A stretch of DNA of 64,000 nucleotides from VBOC01 sp964512655 (GTDB lineage: Bacteria; Bacteroidota; Ignavibacteria; UBA10030; SZUA-254). Shown piece by piece: positions 62,177 to 64,000 of this stretch (positions within the stretch are counted from its first letter, which is position 1; each line of letters opens with the position of its first letter). A program made the position numbers and the translations under genes. The stretch is from assembly GCA_964512655.1 (NCBI GenBank), contig CAZEJT010000005.1, forward strand, positions 62,001 through 126,000. Direction: 5' to 3'. The notes beneath the pieces were generated by a model. The model had not been told where the DNA came from. It did no database searches and saw only the letters and a program-made list of their open reading frames with translations.

Positions 62177-63508
62177 CTACTTCGGCAGCCCGTTCACCGC
62201 CACCGTTTTCATGACATCGACGAACCTATCCAATTCATCAATCGTCGTATAGACATTCGGCGTGATCCTAAGACCCCTAAAGTCGTCGAGCGCGAATGTC
62301 GTCGTGTAGATCTTGTGCTTATCCATCAGGTATCCCGCCAGTGCCGCTGGGTCTATCCCGATAATCTCCACATTCCCGATCGCACAAGATTGTTTGTCGT
62401 CAAAGGAGGTGTTGATCCGCACCTTCGGCACATCTTTCAGCCTTTTCATCCAATACCTGGCCAGATACCTCAGCCGGGCTTCCTTCCGTTTCGCCCCAAT
62501 GCCCTGGTGAAACAGAATCGCCTCCCCGATCGCGAGCTTCGGCGCTGCGCTGTGCGTCCCTATCTCTTCGAATTTCCGGATGTCAGACGACTCTTTCTCT
62601 TCCGCCGCCATCAAAGGCCAGATTTTGTCAATCCTGTCTTTCTTGACGTACAGGAATCCCGTCCCCTTCGGCGCGTACAGCCATTTATGGAGACTCGTCC
62701 CAAAGTAGTCGCATCCGAGATCCTTCTGTTGAAAGTCCAGGTGCCCGAACGAATGAGCCCCGTCGACCACTACCTCGATCCCCTTTGACCTCGCAAGCTC
62801 GCAGATTTGTTTCACGGGGGTGATCTGTCCCGTGCTGTTGATAACGTGAGAGACGAGAATGAGTTTTGTCTTCGGAGATATTCCTTTTTCGAACACGTCG
62901 ACTATATCGTCCATGCGCTTCGCCGGCACCGGAACTTTGACCAGTCTGAGGACCAGCCCGTCTCGGCGTTCACGTTGACGGAGCGATGTCAGCATGCGTG
63001 GATAATCCTGCGTCGTGGTCAGGATCTCATCCCCCTGTTTGAAATTCATTCCCATCAGGAGTATCTCCAGCGACTCTGATGCATTCCTCGTGATCGCAAT
63101 TTCTTCCCGGTCGCATCCGAACAGGTCCGCGATCCCCGTTCTGATGGTTTCGCACTGCGGCTCGAGGACATGCCACATCGTGAACGCCGTCAGGTCTTCC
63201 TGTTCCCAAATGTACCTTACCAACGCTTCTGTCACTAGCCGCGGTGAGGGGGAAACTCCTCCGTTATTGAAATTCGCAGTTCCCCGGGTAACAGTAAACG
63301 CCTGCTGGATGCCAAACCAGAAGCTTTCTGCGGATGCCGAGGCCTCAGGCGTCATGTGCTCAACTCTCTTTGCCGCAGCACGGACATCCTGCAGGAGTGC
63401 CCCGACTGATGCATACGAGAGGGCTGCCAAACCGAGGCCTTTTCCGGCAGACGACAGGAATTCCCGCCGTGATCGCGCGCGGTGTACCGACACAGGTAGC
63501 TCATTCAT
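62177..63508 (-). CDS. Tat-exported class V aminotransferase-fold PLP enzyme
   Basis: 443 residues. The twin-arginine signal is RSRREFLSSAG (Arg14-Arg15), followed by a hydrophobic stretch to about 40. The rest is a fold type I, class V PLP enzyme: Asp249 (VVDGAHSF) and the Schiff-base lysine Lys275 (GTSLHKWLYAPKGTG), in the pattern of isopenicillin N epimerase-like and cysteine desulfurase-like proteins. Export of a folded PLP enzyme fits Tat. Substrate is unknown; an amino acid epimerase, desulfurase or transaminase are all possible. AAAGGA precedes the ATG at 63508. Confidence 0.9.
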   Translation of the reverse strand: MNELPVSVHRARSRREFLSSAGKGLGLAALSYASVGALLQDVRAAAKRVEHMTPEASASAESFWFGIQQAFTVTRGTANFNNGGVSPSPRLVTEALVRYIWEQEDLTAFTMWHVLEPQCETIRTGIADLFGCDREEIAITRNASESLEILLMGMNFKQGDEILTTTQDYPRMLTSLRQRERRDGLVLRLVKVPVPAKRMDDIVDVFEKGISPKTKLILVSHVINSTGQITPVKQICELARSKGIEVVVDGAHSFGHLDFQQKDLGCDYFGTSLHKWLYAPKGTGFLYVKKDRIDKIWPLMAAEEKESSDIRKFEEIGTHSAAPKLAIGEAILFHQGIGAKRKEARLRYLARYWMKRLKDVPKVRINTSFDDKQSCAIGNVEIIGIDPAALAGYLMDKHKIYTTTFALDDFRGLRITPNVYTTIDELDRFVDVMKTVAVNGLPK

Positions 63509-63597
63509 GTATCAATCCTTTCGATTGGAAACTGGCTGGCACTCTTGACCGCCAAAATAAAACACTATTCCATTCGCAATCCAAATGAACAAACTAA

Positions 63598-63626
63598 TTG
63601 ACAGTCGGTGGGATTTTCTCTACTTT
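63598..63626 (+). promoter_or_regulatory. Putative promoter for the final gene
   Basis: TTGACA (63598-63603), 17 bases, TACTTT (63621-63626). It lies 55 bases before the ATG at 63681, with GGAGG at 63670-63674 as the ribosome site. Confidence 0.45.
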
Positions 63627-63680
63627 CATAACACCTTTATCCAGGCCATTACACCCGTCACCCGTATGCGGAGGTATCCG

Positions 63681-64000
63681 ATGAACCATCTCAGACTCCT
63701 TTGTGTCTCAGGACTTTTGCTCGCCGTTGCGATTACCGCAGCTGTGGCAGCGATCGATGTACGCGGCACCGTCACAGATCAGTCCGGCGAAAAGCTCGTC
63801 GGCGTCAATATCCTTGAAAAGGGGACGAAACGAGGTACGACGACGAACATCAACGGAGAGTATTCTTACACCTCTCAAAACGACGATCCTGTTTTGGTTT
63901 TCAGTCTTGTCGGGTACAAGAGGCAGGAGATCCGTCCCGCCGGAAAGACCCAGGTCGACATCGTCCTGCAAGAAGGCCTGACGTTGAGCGAGGTAACGGT
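63681..64000 (+). CDS. Start of a TonB-dependent receptor-type protein (partial)
   Basis: The first 106 residues of a gene that runs past the window end. A signal peptide (about 5-23, ending AVAA) precedes a carboxypeptidase-regulatory-like domain: VRGTVTDQSGEKLVGVNILEKG, GTTTNINGEYS, and FSLVGYKRQEI, followed by LQEGLTLSEVTV. In Bacteroidota this precedes the plug and barrel of TonB-dependent outer-membrane receptors, so that identity is likely but the barrel is not in view. GGAGG lies 6 bases before the ATG. Confidence 0.8.
   Translation, partial: MNHLRLLCVSGLLLAVAITAAVAAIDVRGTVTDQSGEKLVGVNILEKGTKRGTTTNINGEYSYTSQNDDPVLVFSLVGYKRQEIRPAGKTQVDIVLQEGLTLSEVT

Overview
The window looks like a chromosomal segment from a Gram-negative bacterium of the Bacteroidota/Chlorobiota lineage, most probably near Ignavibacteria. 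Four encoded proteins end in, or consist of, a type IX secretion (T9SS) sorting domain with the PNPF motif. There is a DUF5916 outer-membrane protein, two Omp85-like barrels, and the start of a receptor with a carboxypeptidase-like plug extension. No rRNA, tRNA, integrase, transposase or CRISPR array was seen. The lineage is an inference from protein families; no marker gene is present.

Layout. 70-2097: a soluble class III nucleotide cyclase with TPRs. 2155-9474: a promoter-led envelope cluster with a secreted OB-like protein, a metallophosphatase and two tandem outer-membrane barrels, each carrying a kinase-like N-terminal domain. 9515-12149 (minus): sixA-ppk1. 12250-17492: a PycTM-like membrane effector with a degenerate HD domain, divergent from a translationally coupled GAF-PP2C phosphatase and membrane cyclase pair. 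17509-22593 (minus): a giant T9SS propeller protein. 23220-25931: a small secreted protein, a Crp/Fnr regulator, YceI and pirin, closed by a strong terminator. 26134-32525: DUF5916 protein, VOC protein, T9SS propeller protein. 32633-33902 (minus): FmdB-type zinc ribbon and a polytopic membrane protein. 34093-40015: LivK-like lipoprotein, a small unknown gene coupled to an APH-family phosphotransferase, an organophosphate-type MFS antiporter, a DUF3455 lipoprotein and a degenerate GIY-YIG-like protein. 40292-42499 (minus): beta-helix plus PA14 protein.

42644-51152 (minus) is a compact six-gene operon for an unusual peptide-type ABC transporter: a large novel lipoprotein, a membrane-anchored family-5-like binding protein, a novel SH3-like envelope protein, two permeases and one two-NBD ATPase. 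It is divergent from a propeller-type sensor kinase and NarL-family regulator (51336-55339), the likely local control. 55591-61762 holds an orphan sorting domain and a 1933-residue PKD-rich T9SS protein. 62177-63508 (minus) is a Tat-exported class V aminotransferase-fold protein. The window ends inside a TonB-receptor-type gene.

Cross-cutting signals. A short palindromic repeat family (core GCCGGCTTTAGCCGGC) is scattered through intergenic regions. One copy lies in frame inside an ABC permease gene and one appears to have become an intrinsic terminator. A second, two-copy palindrome family is also present. Several promoters match a TTGACA-17-TAnnnT pattern, and two of them decide start codons. 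The strongest candidates for undescribed biology are the kinase-like/Omp85 fusions beside a phosphatase, the cyclase/PycTM pair with atypical active sites, and the six-gene ABC system.
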